This document shows positions 25,480 through 39,110 of a DNA stretch of 64,000 nucleotides, in pieces. Numbering within the stretch: position 1 is the stretch's first letter; each line of letters begins with the position of its first letter. The stretch comes from Palaemon carinicauda (Eukaryota > Arthropoda > Malacostraca > Decapoda > Palaemonidae). Where the stretch lies: contig NC_090766.1 in NCBI RefSeq assembly GCF_036898095.1, positions 32,736,516 to 32,800,515 on the forward strand, read 5' to 3'. Below the pieces are notes generated by a model. It saw only the letters and a program-made list of their open reading frames with translations, was not told where the DNA came from and made no database searches. Made by a program: the position numbers and the translations under genes.

Positions 25480-28400
25480 AACCAAACTTGTTAGAGTAGG
25501 AGAGATGGAATCGCTCTAAGGAAGTGCACCCAATCACACCCTTACTTCAGGGGCTATTAACCAAACTTGTTAGAGAAGGGAGAGATGGAATCGCTCTAAG
25601 GAAGTGCACCCAATCACACCCTTACTTCAGGGATGTTAACCAAACTTGTTAGAGTAGGGAGAGATGGAATAGCTCTAAGGAAGTGCACCCAATCACACCC
25701 TATTTCAGGGATGCTATTAACCAAACTTGTTAGAGAAGGGAGAGATGGAATTGCTCTAAGGAAGTGCACCCAATCACACCCTTACTTCAGGGATGATAAC
25801 CAAACTTGTTAGAGTAGGGAGAGATGGAATAGCTCTAAGGAAGTGCACCCAATCACACCCTTACTTCAGGGATGATAACCAAACTTGTTAGAGTGGGAGA
25901 GATGGAATCGCTCTAAGGAAGTGCACCCAATCACAACCCTTACTTCAGGGATGATAACCAAACTTGTTAGAGAAGGGAGAGATGGAATCGCTCTAAGGAA
26001 GTGCACCCAATCACACCCTTACTTCAGGGATGATAACCAAACTTGTTAGAGTGGGAGAGATGGAATCGCTCTAAGGAAGTGCACCCAATCACACCCTTAC
26101 TTCAGGGATGATAACCAAACTTGTTAGAGTGAGGAGAGATGGAATCGCTCTAAGGAAGTGCACCCAATCACACCCTTACTTCAGGGATGATAACCAAACT
26201 TGTTAGAGTAGGGAGAGATGGAATCGCTCTAAGGAAGTGCACCCAATCACACCCTTACTTCAGGGATGATAACCAAACTTGTTAGAGTAGGGAGAGATGG
26301 AATCGCTCTAAGGAAGTGCACCCAATCACACCCTTACTTTCAGGGGCTATTAACCAAACTTGTTAGAGTAGGGAGAGATGGAATAGCTCTAAGGAAGTGC
26401 ACCCAATCACACCCTTACTTCAGGGCTATTAACCAAACTTGTTAGAGTAGGGAGAGATGGAATCGCTCTAAGGAAGTGCACCCAATCACACCCTTACTTC
26501 AGGGCTATTAACCAAACTTGTTAGAGTAGGGAGAGATGGAATCGCTCTAAGGAAGTGCACCCAATCACACCCTTACTTCAGGGATGATAACCAAACTTGT
26601 TAGAGTAGGGAGATATGGAATCGCTCTAAGGAAGTGCACCCAATCACACCCTTACTTCAGGGCTATTAACCAAACTTGTTAGAGTAGGGAGAGATGAAAT
26701 CGCTCTAAGGAAGTGCACCCAATCACACCCTTGCTTCAGGGATGTTAACCAAACTTGTTAGAGTAGGGAGAGATGGAATCGCTCTAAGGAAGTGCACCCA
26801 ATCACACCCTTACTTCAGGGATGAAAACCAAACTTGTTAGAGTAGGGAGAGATGGAATCGCTCTAAGGAAGTGCACCCAATCACACCCTTACTTCAGGGA
26901 TGATAACCAAACTTGTTAGAGTAGGGAGAGATGGAATCGCTCTAAGGAAGTGCACCCAATCACACCCTTACTTCAGGGCTATTAACCAAACTTGTTAGAG
27001 TAGGGAGAGATGGAATCGCTCTAAGGAGGTGCACCCAATCACAACCTTACTTCAGGGCTATTAACCAAACTTGTTAGAGTAGGGAGAGATGGAATCGCTC
27101 TAAGGAAGTGCACCCAATCACACCCTTACTCCAAGGATGATAACCAAACTTGTTAGAGTAGGGAGAGATGGAATCGCTCTAAGGAAGTGCACCCAATCAC
27201 ACCCATATTTCGGGGCTATTAACCAAACTTGTTAGAGAAGGGAGAGATGGAATTGCTCTAAGGAAGTGTACCCAATCACACCCTTACTTCAGGGCTATTA
27301 ACCAAACTTGTTAGAGAAGGGAGAGATGGAATCGCTCTAAGGAAGTGCACCCAATCACACCCTTACTTCAGGGCTATTAACCAAACTTGTTAGAGTAGGG
27401 AGAGATGGAATCGCTCTAAGGAAGTGCACCCAATCACACCCTTACTTCAGGGGTATTAACCAAACTTGTTAGAGTAGGGAGAGATGGAATCGCTCTAAGG
27501 AAGTGCACCCAATCACACCCTTACTTCGTGGCTATTAACCAAACTTGTTAGAGTAGGGAGAGATGGAATCGCTCTAAGGAAGTGCACCCAATCACACCCT
27601 TACTTCAGGGATGATAACCAAACTTGTTAGAGTAGGGAGAGATGGAATCGCTCTAAGGAAGTGCACTCAATCACACCCATATTTCGGGGCTATTAACCAA
27701 ACTTGTTAGAGTAGGGAGAGATGGAATAGCTCTAAGGAAGTGCACCCAATCACACCCTTACTTCAGGGCTATTAACCAAACTTGTTAGAGTAGGGAGAGA
27801 TGGAATCGCTCTAAGGAAGTGCACCCAATCACACCCTTACTTCAGGGCTATTAACCAAACTTGTTAGAGTAGGGAGAGATGGAATCGCTCTAAGGAAGTG
27901 CACCCAATCACACCCTTACTTCAGGGATGATAACCAAACTTGTTAGAGTAGAGAGAGATGGAATAGCTCTAAGGAAGTGCACCCAATCACACCCTTGCTT
28001 CAGGGATGTTAACCAAACGTGTTAGAGTAGGGAGAGATGGAATAGCTCTAAGGAAGTGCACCCAATCACACCCTTGCTTCAGGGATGTTAACCAAACTTG
28101 TTACAGTAGGGAGAGATGGAATCGCTCTAAGGAAGTGCACCCAATCACACCCTTACTTCAGGGCTATTAACCAAACTTGTTAGAGTAGGGAGAGATGGAA
28201 TCGCTCTAAGGAAGTGCACCCAATCACACCCTTACTTCAGGGATGATAACCAAACTTGTTAGAGTAGGGAGAGATGGAATGCTCTAAGGAAGTGCACCCA
28301 ATCACACCCTTACTTCAGGGATGATTAACCAAACTTGTTAGAGTAGGGAGAGATGGAATAGCTCTAAGGAAGTGCACCCAATCACACCCTTACTTTCAGG

Positions 28401-29545
28401 GGCTATTAACCAAACTTGTTAGAGTAGGGAGAGATGGAATCGCTCTAAGGAAGTGCACCCAATCACACCCTTACTTCAGGGCTATTAACCAAACTTGTTA
28501 GAGTAGGGAGAGATGGAATCGCTCTAAGGAAGTGCACCCAATCACACCCTTACTTCAGGGATGATAACCAAACTTGTTAGAGTAGGGAGAGATGGAATCG
28601 CTCTAAGGAAGTGCACCCAATCACACCCTTACTTCAGGGGCTATTAACCAAACTTGTTAGAGTAGGGAGAGATGGAATCGCTCTAAGGAAGTGCACCCAA
28701 TCACACCCTTACTTCAGGGCTATTAACCAAACTTGTTAGAGTAGGGAGAGATGGAATCGCTCTAAGGAAGTGCACCCAATCACACCCTTACTTCAGGGAT
28801 GATAACCAAACTTGTTAGAGTAGGGAGAGATGGAATAGCTCTAAGGAAGTGCACCCAATCACACCCTTGCTTCAGGGATGTTAACCAAACTTGTTAGAGT
28901 AGGGAGAGATGGAATAGCTCTAAGGAAGTGCACCCAATCACACCCTTCTTCAGGGATTAACCAAACTTGTTAGAGTAGGGAGAGATGGAATAGCTCTAAG
29001 GAAGTGCACCCAATCACACCCTTCTTCAGGGATGTAACCAAACTTGTTAGAGTAGGGAGAGATGGAATAGCTCTAAGGAAGTGCACCCAATCACACCCTT
29101 GCTTCAGGGATGTTAACCAAACTTGTTAGAGTAGGGAGAGATGGAATAGCTCTAAGGAAGTGCACCCAATCACACCCTTGCTTCAGGGATGTTAACCAAA
29201 CTTGTTAGAGTAGGGAGAGATGGAATAGCTCTAAGGAAGTGCACCCAATCACACCCTTGCTTCAGGGATGTTAACCAAACTTGTTAGAGTAGGGGAGATG
29301 GAATAGCTCTAAGGAAGTGCACCCAATCACACCCTTGCTTCAGGGATGTAACCAAACTTGTTAGAGTAGGGAGAGATGGAATAGCTCTAAGGAAGTGCAC
29401 CCAATCACACCCTTGCTTCAGGGATGTTAACCAAACTTGTTAGAGTAGGGAGAGATGGAATAGCTCTAAGGAAGTGCACCCAATCACACCCTTACTTCAG
29501 GGATGTTAACCAAACTTGTTAGAGTAGGGAGAGATGGAATAGCTC
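25480..29545 (+). repeat. Higher-order module, copy B
   Basis: The diagnostic variants of copy A recur 10,473-10,481 bp downstream: 25,494, 25,932, 26,691, 26,821, 27,026, 27,266, 27,524, 27,661, 28,012 and 28,101. The offset is exactly 10,479 across seven markers between 26,691 and 27,819, so I see no net indel against A over more than 1.1 kb. Differences include GAGATATGG near 26,610 (shared with C), GTGCACCC at 27,819 where A and C have GTGAACCC, and GAATGCTC near 28,277, which has lost one base. The tail run of GCTTC/CTTCTTC monomers is about eight copies. Confidence 0.88.
28825..29545 (+). repeat. Tail run of GCTTC/GAATAG monomers in copy B
   Basis: This is the same subtype as the copy A tail, about eight monomers, including two CCCTTCTTCAGG copies (near 28,945 and 29,021). 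One monomer near 29,290 reads GTAGGGGAGATGG. The difference in number from A suggests expansion or contraction after the module was duplicated. Confidence 0.78.
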
Positions 29546-31164
29546 TAAGGAAGTGCACCCAATCACACCCTATTTCAGGGGCTATAACCAAACTTGTTAG
29601 AGTAAGGGAGAGATGGAATCGCTCTAAGGAAGTGCACCCAATCACACCCTTACTTCAGGGCTATTAACCAAACTTGTTAGAGAAGGGAGAGATGGAATCG
29701 CTCTAAGGAAGTGCACCCAATCACACCCTTACTTCAGGGATGATAACCAAACTTGTTAGAGTAGGGAGAGATGGAATAGCTCTAAGGAAGTGCACCCAAT
29801 CACACCCTTACTTCAGGGATGATTAACCAAACTTGTTAGAGTAGGGAGAGATGGAATCGCTCTAAGGAAGTGCACCCAATCACACCCTTACTTCAGGGAT
29901 GTTAACCAAACTTGTTAGAGTAGGGAGAGATGGAATCGCTCTAAGGAAGTGCACCCAATCACACCCTTACTTCAGGGATGTATAACCAAACTTGTTAGAG
30001 TAGGGAGAGATGGAATCGCTCTAAGGAAGTGCACCCAATCACACCCTTACTTCAGGGATGTTAACCAAACTTGTTAGAGTAGGGAGAGATGGAATCGCTC
30101 TAAGGAAGTGCACCCAATCACACCCTTACTTCAGGGATGTTAACCAAACTTGTTAGAGTAGGGAGAGATGGAATAGCTCTAAGGAAGTGCACCCAATCAC
30201 ACCCTTACTTCAGGGATGTATAACCAAACTTGTTAGAGTAGGGAGAGATGGAATCGCTCTAAGGAAGTGCACCCAATCACACCCTTACTTCAGGGATGAT
30301 AACCAAACTTGTTAGAGTAGGGAGAGATGGAATCGCTCTAAGGAAGTGCACCCAATCACACCCTTACTTCAGGGATGATTAACCAAACTTGTTAGAGTAG
30401 GGAGAGATGGAATCGCTCTAAGGAAGTGCACCCAATCACACCCTTACTTCAGGGATGATTAACCAAACTTGTTAGAGAGGGAGAGATGGAATCGCTCTAA
30501 GGAAGTGCACCCAATCACACCCTTACTTCAGGGATGTAACCAAACTTGTTAGAGTAGGGAGAGATGGAATCGCTCTAAGGAAGTGCACCCAATCACACCC
30601 TTACTTCAGGGATGTTAACCAAACTTGTTAGAGTAGGGAGAGATGGAATCGCTCTAAGGAAGTGCACCCAATCACACCCTTACTTCAGGGATGTAACCAA
30701 ACTTGTTAGAGTAGGGAGAGATGGAATCGCTCTAAGGAAGTGCACCCAATCACACCCTTACTTCAGGGATGTAACCAAACTTGTTAGAGAAGGGAGAGAT
30801 GGAATCGCTCTAAGGAAGTGCACCCAATCACACCCTTACTTCAGGGATGTTAACCAAACTTGTTAGAGTAGGGAGAGATGGAATCGCTCTAAGGAAGTGC
30901 ACCCAATCACACCCTTACTTCAGGGATGTTAACCAAACTTGTTAGAGTAGGGAGAGATGGAATAGCTCTAAGGAAGTGCACCCAATCACACCCTATTTCA
31001 GGGATGATAACCAAACTTGTTAGAGTAGGGAGAGATGGAATAGCTCTAAGGAAGTGCACCCAATCACACCCTTACTTCAGGGATGATAACCAAACTTGTT
31101 AGAGTAGGGAGAGATGGAATAGCTCTAAGGAAGTGCACCCAATCACACCCTTACTTCAGGGATG

Positions 31165-34100
31165 TTAACCAAACTTGTTAGAGTAGGAGAGATGGAATAG
31201 CTCTAAGGAAGTGCACCCAATCACACCCATATTTCGGGGCTATTAACCAAACTTGTTAGAGAAGGGAGAGATGGAATCGCTCTAAGGAAGTGCACCCAAT
31301 CACACCCTTACTTCAGGGATGTTAACCAAACTTGTTAGAGTAGGGAGAGATGGAATAGCTCTAAGGAAGTGCACCCAATCACACCCTATTTCAGGGATGC
31401 TATAACCAAACTTGTTAGAGAAGGGAGAGATGGAATAGCTCTAAGGAAGTGCACCCAATCACACCCTTACTTCAGGGATGATAACCAAACTTGTTAGAGT
31501 AGGGAGAGATGGAATAGCTCTAAGGAAGTGCACCCAATCACACCTTACTTCAGGGATGATAACCAAACTTGTTAGAGTGGGAGAGATGGAATCGCTCTAA
31601 GGAAGTGCACCCAATCACAACCCTTACTTCAGGGATGATAACCAAACTTGTTAGAAAGGGAGAGATGGAATCGCTCTAAGGAAGTGCACCCAATCACACC
31701 CTTACTTCAGGGATGATAACCAAACTTGTTAGAGTGGGTAGAGATGGAATCGCTCTAAGGAAGTGCACCCAATCACACCCTTACTTCAGGGATGATAACC
31801 AAACTTGTTAGAGTGAGGAGAGATGGAATCGCTCTAAGGAAGTGCACCCAATCACACCCTTACTTCAGGGATGATAACCAAACTTGTTAGAGTAGGGAGA
31901 GATGGAATCGCTCTAAGGAAGTGCACCCAATCACACCCTTACTTCAAGGGATGATAACCAAACTTGTTAGAGTAGGGAGAGATGGAATCGCTCTAAGGAA
32001 GTGCACCCAATCACACCCTTACTTCAGGGGCTATAACCAAACTTGTTAGAGTAGGGAGAGATGGAATAGCTCTAAGGAAGTGCACCCAATCACACCCTTA
32101 CTTCAGGGCTATTAACCAAACTTGTTAGAGTAGGGAGAGATGGAATCGCTCTAAGGAAGTGCACCCAATCACACCCTTACTTCAGGGCTATTAACCAAAC
32201 TTGTTAGAGTAGGGAGAGATGGAATCGCTCTAAGGAAGTGCACCCAATCACACCCTTACTTCAGGGATGATAACCAAACTTGTTAGAGTAGGGAGATATG
32301 GAATCGCTCTAAGGAAGTGCACCCAATCACACCCTTACTTCAGGGCTATTAACCAAACTTGTTAGAGTAGGGAGAGATGAAATCGCTCTAAGGAAGTGCA
32401 CCCAATCACACCCTTGCTTCAGGGATGTTAACCAAACTTGTTAGAGTAGGGAGAGATGGAATCGCTCTAAGGAAGTGCACCCAATCACACCCTTACTTCA
32501 GGGATGAAAACCAAACTTGTTAGAGTAGGGAGAGATGGAATCGCTCTAAGGAAGTGCACCCAATCACACCCTTACTTCAGGGATGATAACCAAACTTGTT
32601 AGAGTAGGGAGAGATGGAATCGCTCTAAGGAAGTGCACCCAATCACACCCTTACTTCAGGGCTATTAACCAAACTTGTTAGAGTAGGGAGAGATGGAATC
32701 GCTCTAAGGAGGTGCACCCAATCACAACCTTACTTCAGGGCTATTAACCAAACTTGTTAGAGTAGGGAGAGATGGAATCGCTCTAAGGAAGTGCACCCAA
32801 TCACACCCTTACTCCAAGGATGATAACCAAACTTGTTAGAGTAGGGAGAGATGGAATCGCTCTAAGGAAGTGCACCCAATCACACCCATATTTCGGGGCT
32901 ATTAACCAAACTTGTTAGAGAAGGGAGAGATGGAATTGCTCTAAGGAAGTGTACCCAATCACACCCTTACTTCAGGGCTATTAACCAAACTTGTTAGAGA
33001 AGGGAGAGATGGAATCGCTCTAAGGAAGTGCACCCAATCACACCCTTACTTCAGGGCTATTAACCAAACTTGTTAGAGTAGGGAGAGATGGAATCGCTCT
33101 AAGGAAGTGCACCCAATCACACCCTTACTTCAGGGGTATTAACCAAACTTGTTAGAGTAGGGAGAGATGGAATCGCTCTAAGGAAGTGCACCCAATCACA
33201 CCCTTACTTCGTGGCTATTAACCAAACTTGTTAGAGTAGGGAGAGATGGAATCGCTCTAAGGAAGTGCACCCAATCACACCCTTACTTCAGGGATGATAA
33301 CCAAACTTGTTAGAGTAGGGAGAGATGGAATCGCTCTAAGGAAGTGCACTCAATCACACCCATATTTCGGGGCTATTAACCAAACTTGTTAGAGTAGGGA
33401 GAGATGGAATAGCTCTAAGGAAGTGCACCCAATCACACCCTTACTTCAGGGCTATTAACCAAACTTGTTAGAGTAGGGAGAGATGGAATCGCTCTAAGGA
33501 AGTGAACCCAATCACACCCTTACTTCAGGGCTATTAACCAAACTTGTTAGAGTAGGGAGAGATGGAATCGCTCTAAGGAAGTGCACCCAATCACACCCTT
33601 ACTTCAGGGATGATAACCAAACTTGTTAGAGTAGAGAGAGATGGAATAGCTCTAAGGAAGTGCACCCAATCACACCCTTGCTTCAGGGATGTTAACCAAA
33701 CGTGTTAGAGTAGGGAGAGATGGAATAGCTCTAAGGAAGTGCACCCAATCACACCCTTGCTTCAGGGATGTTAACCAAACTTGTTACAGTAGGGAGAGAT
33801 GGAATCGCTCTAAGGAAGTGCACCCAATCACACCCTTACTTCAGGGCTATTAACCAAACTTGTTAGAGTAGGGAGAGATGGAATCGCTCTAAGGAAGTGC
33901 ACCCAATCACACCCTTACTTCAGGGATGATAACCAAACTTGTTAGAGTAGGGAGAGATGGAATCGCTCTAAGGAAGTGCACCCAATCACACCCTTACTTC
34001 AGGGATGATAACCAAACTTGTTAGAGTAGGGAGAGATGGAATTGCTCTAAGGAAGTGCACCCAATCACACCCTTACTTCAGGGCTATTAACCAAACTTGT

Positions 34101-35260
34101 TAGAGTAGGGAGAGATGGAATCGCTCTAAGGAAGTGCACCCAATCACACCCTTACTTCAGGGATATTAACCAAACTTGTTAGAGTAGGGAGAGATGGAAT
34201 CGCTCTAAGGAAGTGCACCCAATCACACCCTTACTTCAGGGATGATAACCAAACTTGTTAGAGTAGGGAGAGATGGAATCGCTCTAAGGAAGTGCACCCA
34301 ATCACACCCTTACTTCAGGGATTAACCAAACTTGTTAGAGTAGGGAGAGATGGAATCGCTCTAAGGAAGTGCACCCAATCACACCCTTACTTCAGGGATG
34401 ATAACCAAACTTGTTAGAGTAGGGAGAGATGGAATCGCTCTAAGGAAGTGCACCCAATCACACCCTTGCTTCAGGGATGTTAACCAAACTTGTTAGAGTA
34501 GGGAGAGATGGAATAGCTCTAAGGAAGTGCACCCAATCACACCCTTGCTTCAGGGATGTTAACCAAACTTGTTAGAGTAGGGAGAGATGGAATAGCTCTA
34601 AGGAAGTGCACCCAATCACACCCTTGCTTCAGGGATGTAACCAAACTTGTTAGAGTAGGGAGAGATGGAATAGCTCTAAGGAAGTGCACCCAATCACACC
34701 CTTCTTCAGGGATGTTAACCAAACTTGTTAGAGTAGGGAGAGATGGAATAGCTCTAAGGAAGTGCACCCAATCACACCCTTGCTTCAGGGATGTTAACCA
34801 AACTTGTTAGAGTAGGGAGAGATGGAATAGCTCTAAGGAAGTGCACCCAATCACACCCTTGCTTCAGGGATGTTAACCAAACTTGTTAGAGTAGGGAGAG
34901 ATGGAATAGCTCTAAGGAAGTGCACCCAATCACACCCTTGCTTCAGGGATGTTAACCAAACTTGTTAGAGTAGGGAGAGATGGAATAGCTCTAAGGAAGT
35001 GCACCCAATCACACCCTTACTTCAGGGATGTTAACCAAACTTGTTAGAGTAGGGAGAGATGGAATAGCTCTAAGGAAGTGCACCCAATCACACCCTTACT
35101 TCAGGGATGTTAACCAAACTTGTTAGAGTAAGGGAGAGATGGAATAGCTCTAAGGAAGTGCACCCAATCACACCCTTGCTTCAGGGATGTTAACCAAACT
35201 TGTTAGAGTAGGGAGAGATGGAATAGCTCTAAGGAAGTGCACCCAATCACACCCTTACTT
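31165..35260 (+). repeat. Higher-order module, copy C
   Basis: The same marker series recurs 5,683-5,687 bp after copy B: 31,181, 31,616, 32,374, 32,504, 32,709, 32,949, 33,207, 33,344, 33,695 and 33,784. The offset to B is exactly 5,683 from 32,374 to 33,784. It shares GAGATATGG (near 32,294) and GTAGAGAGAGATGG (near 33,631) with B. It shares GTGAACCC (33,502) and a GAATTGCTC monomer (near 34,040) with A. The tail run of GCTTCAGGG monomers extends to about 35,200. Confidence 0.88.
34440..35260 (+). repeat. Tail run of GCTTC/GAATAG monomers in copy C
   Basis: This is the same subtype again, with one CCCTTCTTCAGG copy near 34,700. There are about seven GCTTC-type copies, then two ACTTC copies, then one more GCTTC copy near 35,175. 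Some TCG monomers lie at the start. It is the longest of the four tails. Confidence 0.78.
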
Positions 35261-37379
35261 CAGGGATTAACCAAACTTGTTAGAGAAGGGAGAGATGGAA
35301 TCGCTCTAAGGAAGTGCACCCAATCACACCCTTACTTCAGGGCTATTAACCAAACTTGTTAGAGAAGGGAGAGATGGAATCGCTCTAAGGAAGTGCACCC
35401 AATCACACCCTTACTTCAGGGATGATAACCAAACTTGTTAGAGTAGGGAGAGATGGAATCGCTCTAAGGAAGTGCACCCAATCACACCCTTACTTCAGGG
35501 ATGATAACCAAACTTGTTAGAGAGGGAGAGATGGAATCGCTCTAAGGAAGTGCACCCAATCACACCCTTACTTCAGGGATGTAACCAAACTTGTTAGAGT
35601 AGGGAGAGATGGAATCGCTCTAAGGAAGTGCACCCAATCACACCCTTACTTCAGGGATGTAACCAAACTTGTTAGAGTAGGGAGAGATGGAATCGCTCTA
35701 AGGAAGTGCACCCAATCACACCCTTACTTCAGGGATGTATAACCAAACTTGTTAGAGTAGGGAGAGATGGAATCGCTCTAAGGAAGTGCACCCAATCACA
35801 CCCTTACTTCAGGGATGATTAACCAAACTTGTTAGAGTAGGGAGAGATGGAATCGCTCTAAGGAAGTGCACCCAATCACACCCTTACTTCAGGGATGTAA
35901 CCAAACTTGTTAGAGTAGGGAGAGATGGAATTGCTCTAAGGAAGTGCACCCAATCACACCCTTACTTCAGGGATGATAACCAAACTTGTTAGAGTAGGGA
36001 GAGATGGAATCGCTCTAAGGAAGTGCACCCAATCACACCCTTACTTCAGGGATGATAACCAAACTTGTTAGAGTAGGGAGAGATGGAATAGCTCTAAGGA
36101 AGTGCACCCAATCACACCCATATTTCGGGGCTATTAACCAAACTTGTTAGAGAAGGGAGAGATGGAATTGCTCTAAGGAAGTGCACCCAATCACACCCTT
36201 ACTTCAGGGATGATTAACCAAACTTGTTAGAGTAGGGAGAGATGGAATAGCTCTAAGGAAGTGCACCAATCACACCCTTACTTCAGGGATGATAACCAAA
36301 CTTGTTAGAGTAGGGAGAGATGGAATCGCTCTAAGGAAGTGCACCCAATCACACCCTTACTTCAGGGATGATAACCAAACTTGTTAGAGTAGGGAGAGAT
36401 GGAATAGCTCTAAGGAAGTGCACCCAATCACACCCTTCTTCAGGGATGAACCAAACTTGTTAGAGAGGGAGAGATGGAATCGCTCTAAGGAAGTGCACCC
36501 AATCACACCCATATTTCGGGGCTATTAACCAAACTTGTTAGAGAAGGGAGAGATGGAATTGCTCTAAGGAAGTGCACCCAATCACACCCTTACTTCAGGG
36601 ATGATAACCAAACTTGTTAGAGTAGGGAGAGATGGAATCGCTCTAAGGAAGTGCACCCAATCACACCCTTACTTCAGGGATGATAACCAAACTTGTTAGA
36701 GTAGGGAGAGATGGAATAGCTCTAAGGAAGTGCACCCAATCACACCCTTACTTCAGGGATGATAACCAAACTTGTTAGAGTATGGGAGAGATGGAATCGC
36801 TCTAAGGAAGTGCACCCAATCACACCCTTACTTCAGGGATGTAACCAAACTTGTTAGAGTAGGGAGAGATGGAATCGCTCTAAGGAAGTGCACCCAATCA
36901 CACCCTATTTCAGGGATGCTATAACCAAACTTGTTAGAGAGGGAGAGATGGAATCGCTCTAAGGAAGTGCACCCAATCACACCCTTACTTCAGGGATGTA
37001 ACCAAACTTGTTAGAGTAGGGAGAGATGGAATCGCTCTAAGGAAGTGCACCCAATCACACCCTTACTTCAGGGATGTTAACCAAACTTGTTAGAGTAGGG
37101 AGAGATGGAATAGCTCTAAGGAAGTGCACCCAATCACACCCATATTTCGGGGCTATTAACCAAACTTGTTAGAGAAGGGAGAGATGGAATTGCTCTAAGG
37201 AAGTGCACCCAATCACACCCTTACTTCAGGGATGATAACCAAACTTGTTAGAGTGGGGAGAGATGGAATCGCTCTAAGGAAGTGCACCCAATCACACCCT
37301 TACTTCAGGGGTGATAACCAAACTTGTTAGAGTAGGGAGAGATGGAATAGCTCTAAGGAAGTGCACCCAATCACACCCT

Positions 37380-38200
37380 TCTTCAGGGATGATAACCAAA
37401 CTTGTTAGAGAGGGGGAGATGGAATCGCTCTAAGGAAGTGCACCCAATCACACCCTTCCTTCAGGGATGTTAACCAAACTTGTTAGAGTAGGAAGATGGA
37501 ATCACTCTAAGGAAGTGCACCCAATCACACCCTTACTTCAGGGATGTTAACCAAACTTGTTAGAGAAGGGAGAGATGGAATTGCTCTAAGGAAGTGCACC
37601 CAATCACACCCTTACTTAAGGGATGTAACCAAACTTGTTAGAGAAGGGAGAGATGGAATCGCTCTAAGGAAGTGCACCCAATCACACCCTTACTTCAGGG
37701 ATGTTAACCAAACTTGTTAGAGAAGGGAGAGATGGAATCGCTCTAAGGAAGTGCACCCAATCACACCCTTACTTCAGGGATGTTAACCAAACTTGTTAGA
37801 GAAGGGAGAGATGGAATAGCTCTAAGGAAGTGCACCCAATCACACCCTTACTTCAGGGATGTTAACCAAACTTTTAGAGTAGGGAGAGATGGAATCGCTC
37901 TAAGGAAGTGCACCCAATCACACCCATATTTCGGGGCTATTAACCAAACTTGTTAGAGAAGGGAGAGATGGAATCGCTCTAAGGAAGTGCACCCAATCAC
38001 ACCCTTACTTCTGGGATGTTATTAACCAAACTTGTTAGAGTAGGGAGAGATGGAATAGCTCTAAGGAAGTGCACCCAATCACACCCATATTTCGGGGCTA
38101 TTAACCAAACTTGTTAGAGAAGGGAGAGATGGAATTGCTCTATGGAAGTGCACCCAATCACACCCTTACTTCAGGGATGATAACCAAACTTGTTAGAGTG
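37380..38200 (+). repeat. Irregular monomers leading into the divergent block
   Basis: Monomers here carry unusual indels and changes: AGAGGGGGAGATGG near 37,410, AGTAGGAAGATGG near 37,487, ACTTTTAGAG near 37,870, CTCTATGGAAG near 38,142 and several CCCATATTTCGGGG copies (about 37,925 and 38,083). The array is still continuous and in the same orientation. The higher private variation suggests less recent homogenisation. Confidence 0.7.
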
Positions 38201-39110
38201 GGGAGAGATGGAATAGCTCTAAGGAAGTGCACCCAATCACACGCTTCCTTCAGGGATGATAACCAAACTTGTTAGAGTAGGGAGAGATGGAATCGCTCTA
38301 AGGAGGTGCACCCAATCACACGCTTCCTTCAGGGATGATAACCAAACTTATTAGAGTGGGGAGAGATGGAATCGCTCTAAGGAGGTGCACCCAATCACAC
38401 CCTTACTTCAGGGATGATAACCAAACTTGTTAGAGTGGGGAGAGATGGAATCGCTCTAAGGAGGTGCACCCAATCACACCTTCCTTCAGGGATGATAACC
38501 AAACTTGTTAGAGTGGGGAGAGATGGAATCGCCCTAAGGAGGTGCACCCAATCACACCTTCCTTCAGGGATGAAAACCAAACTTGTTAGATTGGGGAGAG
38601 ATGGAATCGCCCTAAGGAAGTGCACCCAATCACACGCTTCTTCAGGGATGAAAACCAAACTTGTTAGAGTGGGGAGAGATGGAATAGCTCTAAGGAGTGC
38701 ACCCAATCACACGCTTCCTTCAGGGCTGATAACCAAACTTGTTAGAGTGGGGAGAGATGGAATCGCTCTAAGGAGGTGCACCCAATCACACGCTTCCTTC
38801 AGGGATGATAACCAAACTTGTTAGAGTGGGGAGAGATGGAATCGCTCTAAGGAGGCACCCAATCACACCCTTACTTCAGAGATGATAACCAAACTTGTTA
38901 GAGTGGGGAGAGATGGAATCGCTCTAAGGAAGTGCACCCAATCACACCCTTACTTCAGAGATGATAACCAAACATGTTAGATTGGGGAGAGATGGAATCG
39001 CTCTAAGGAAGTGCACCCAATCACACCCTTACTTCAGGGATGATAACCAAACTTGTTAGAGTGGGGAGAGATGGAATAGCTCTAAAGTAGTCACCCAATC
39101 ACACCCTTAC
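38200..39110 (+). repeat. Most divergent monomer block
   Basis: About a dozen monomers combine three otherwise uncommon changes: GAGTGGGGAGAG after the left arm, GGAGGTGC instead of GGAAGTGC, and CACGCTTCCTTCAGG or CACACCTTCCTTCAGG instead of CACACCCTTACTTCAGG. Individual copies also show ATCGCCCTAAG (near 38,530 and 38,610), CTTATTAGAG (38,347) and CTCTAAAGTAG (near 39,081). Open frames of 136 and 103 codons on opposite strands here result from near-78-bp spacing, not from a gene. Confidence 0.8.
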
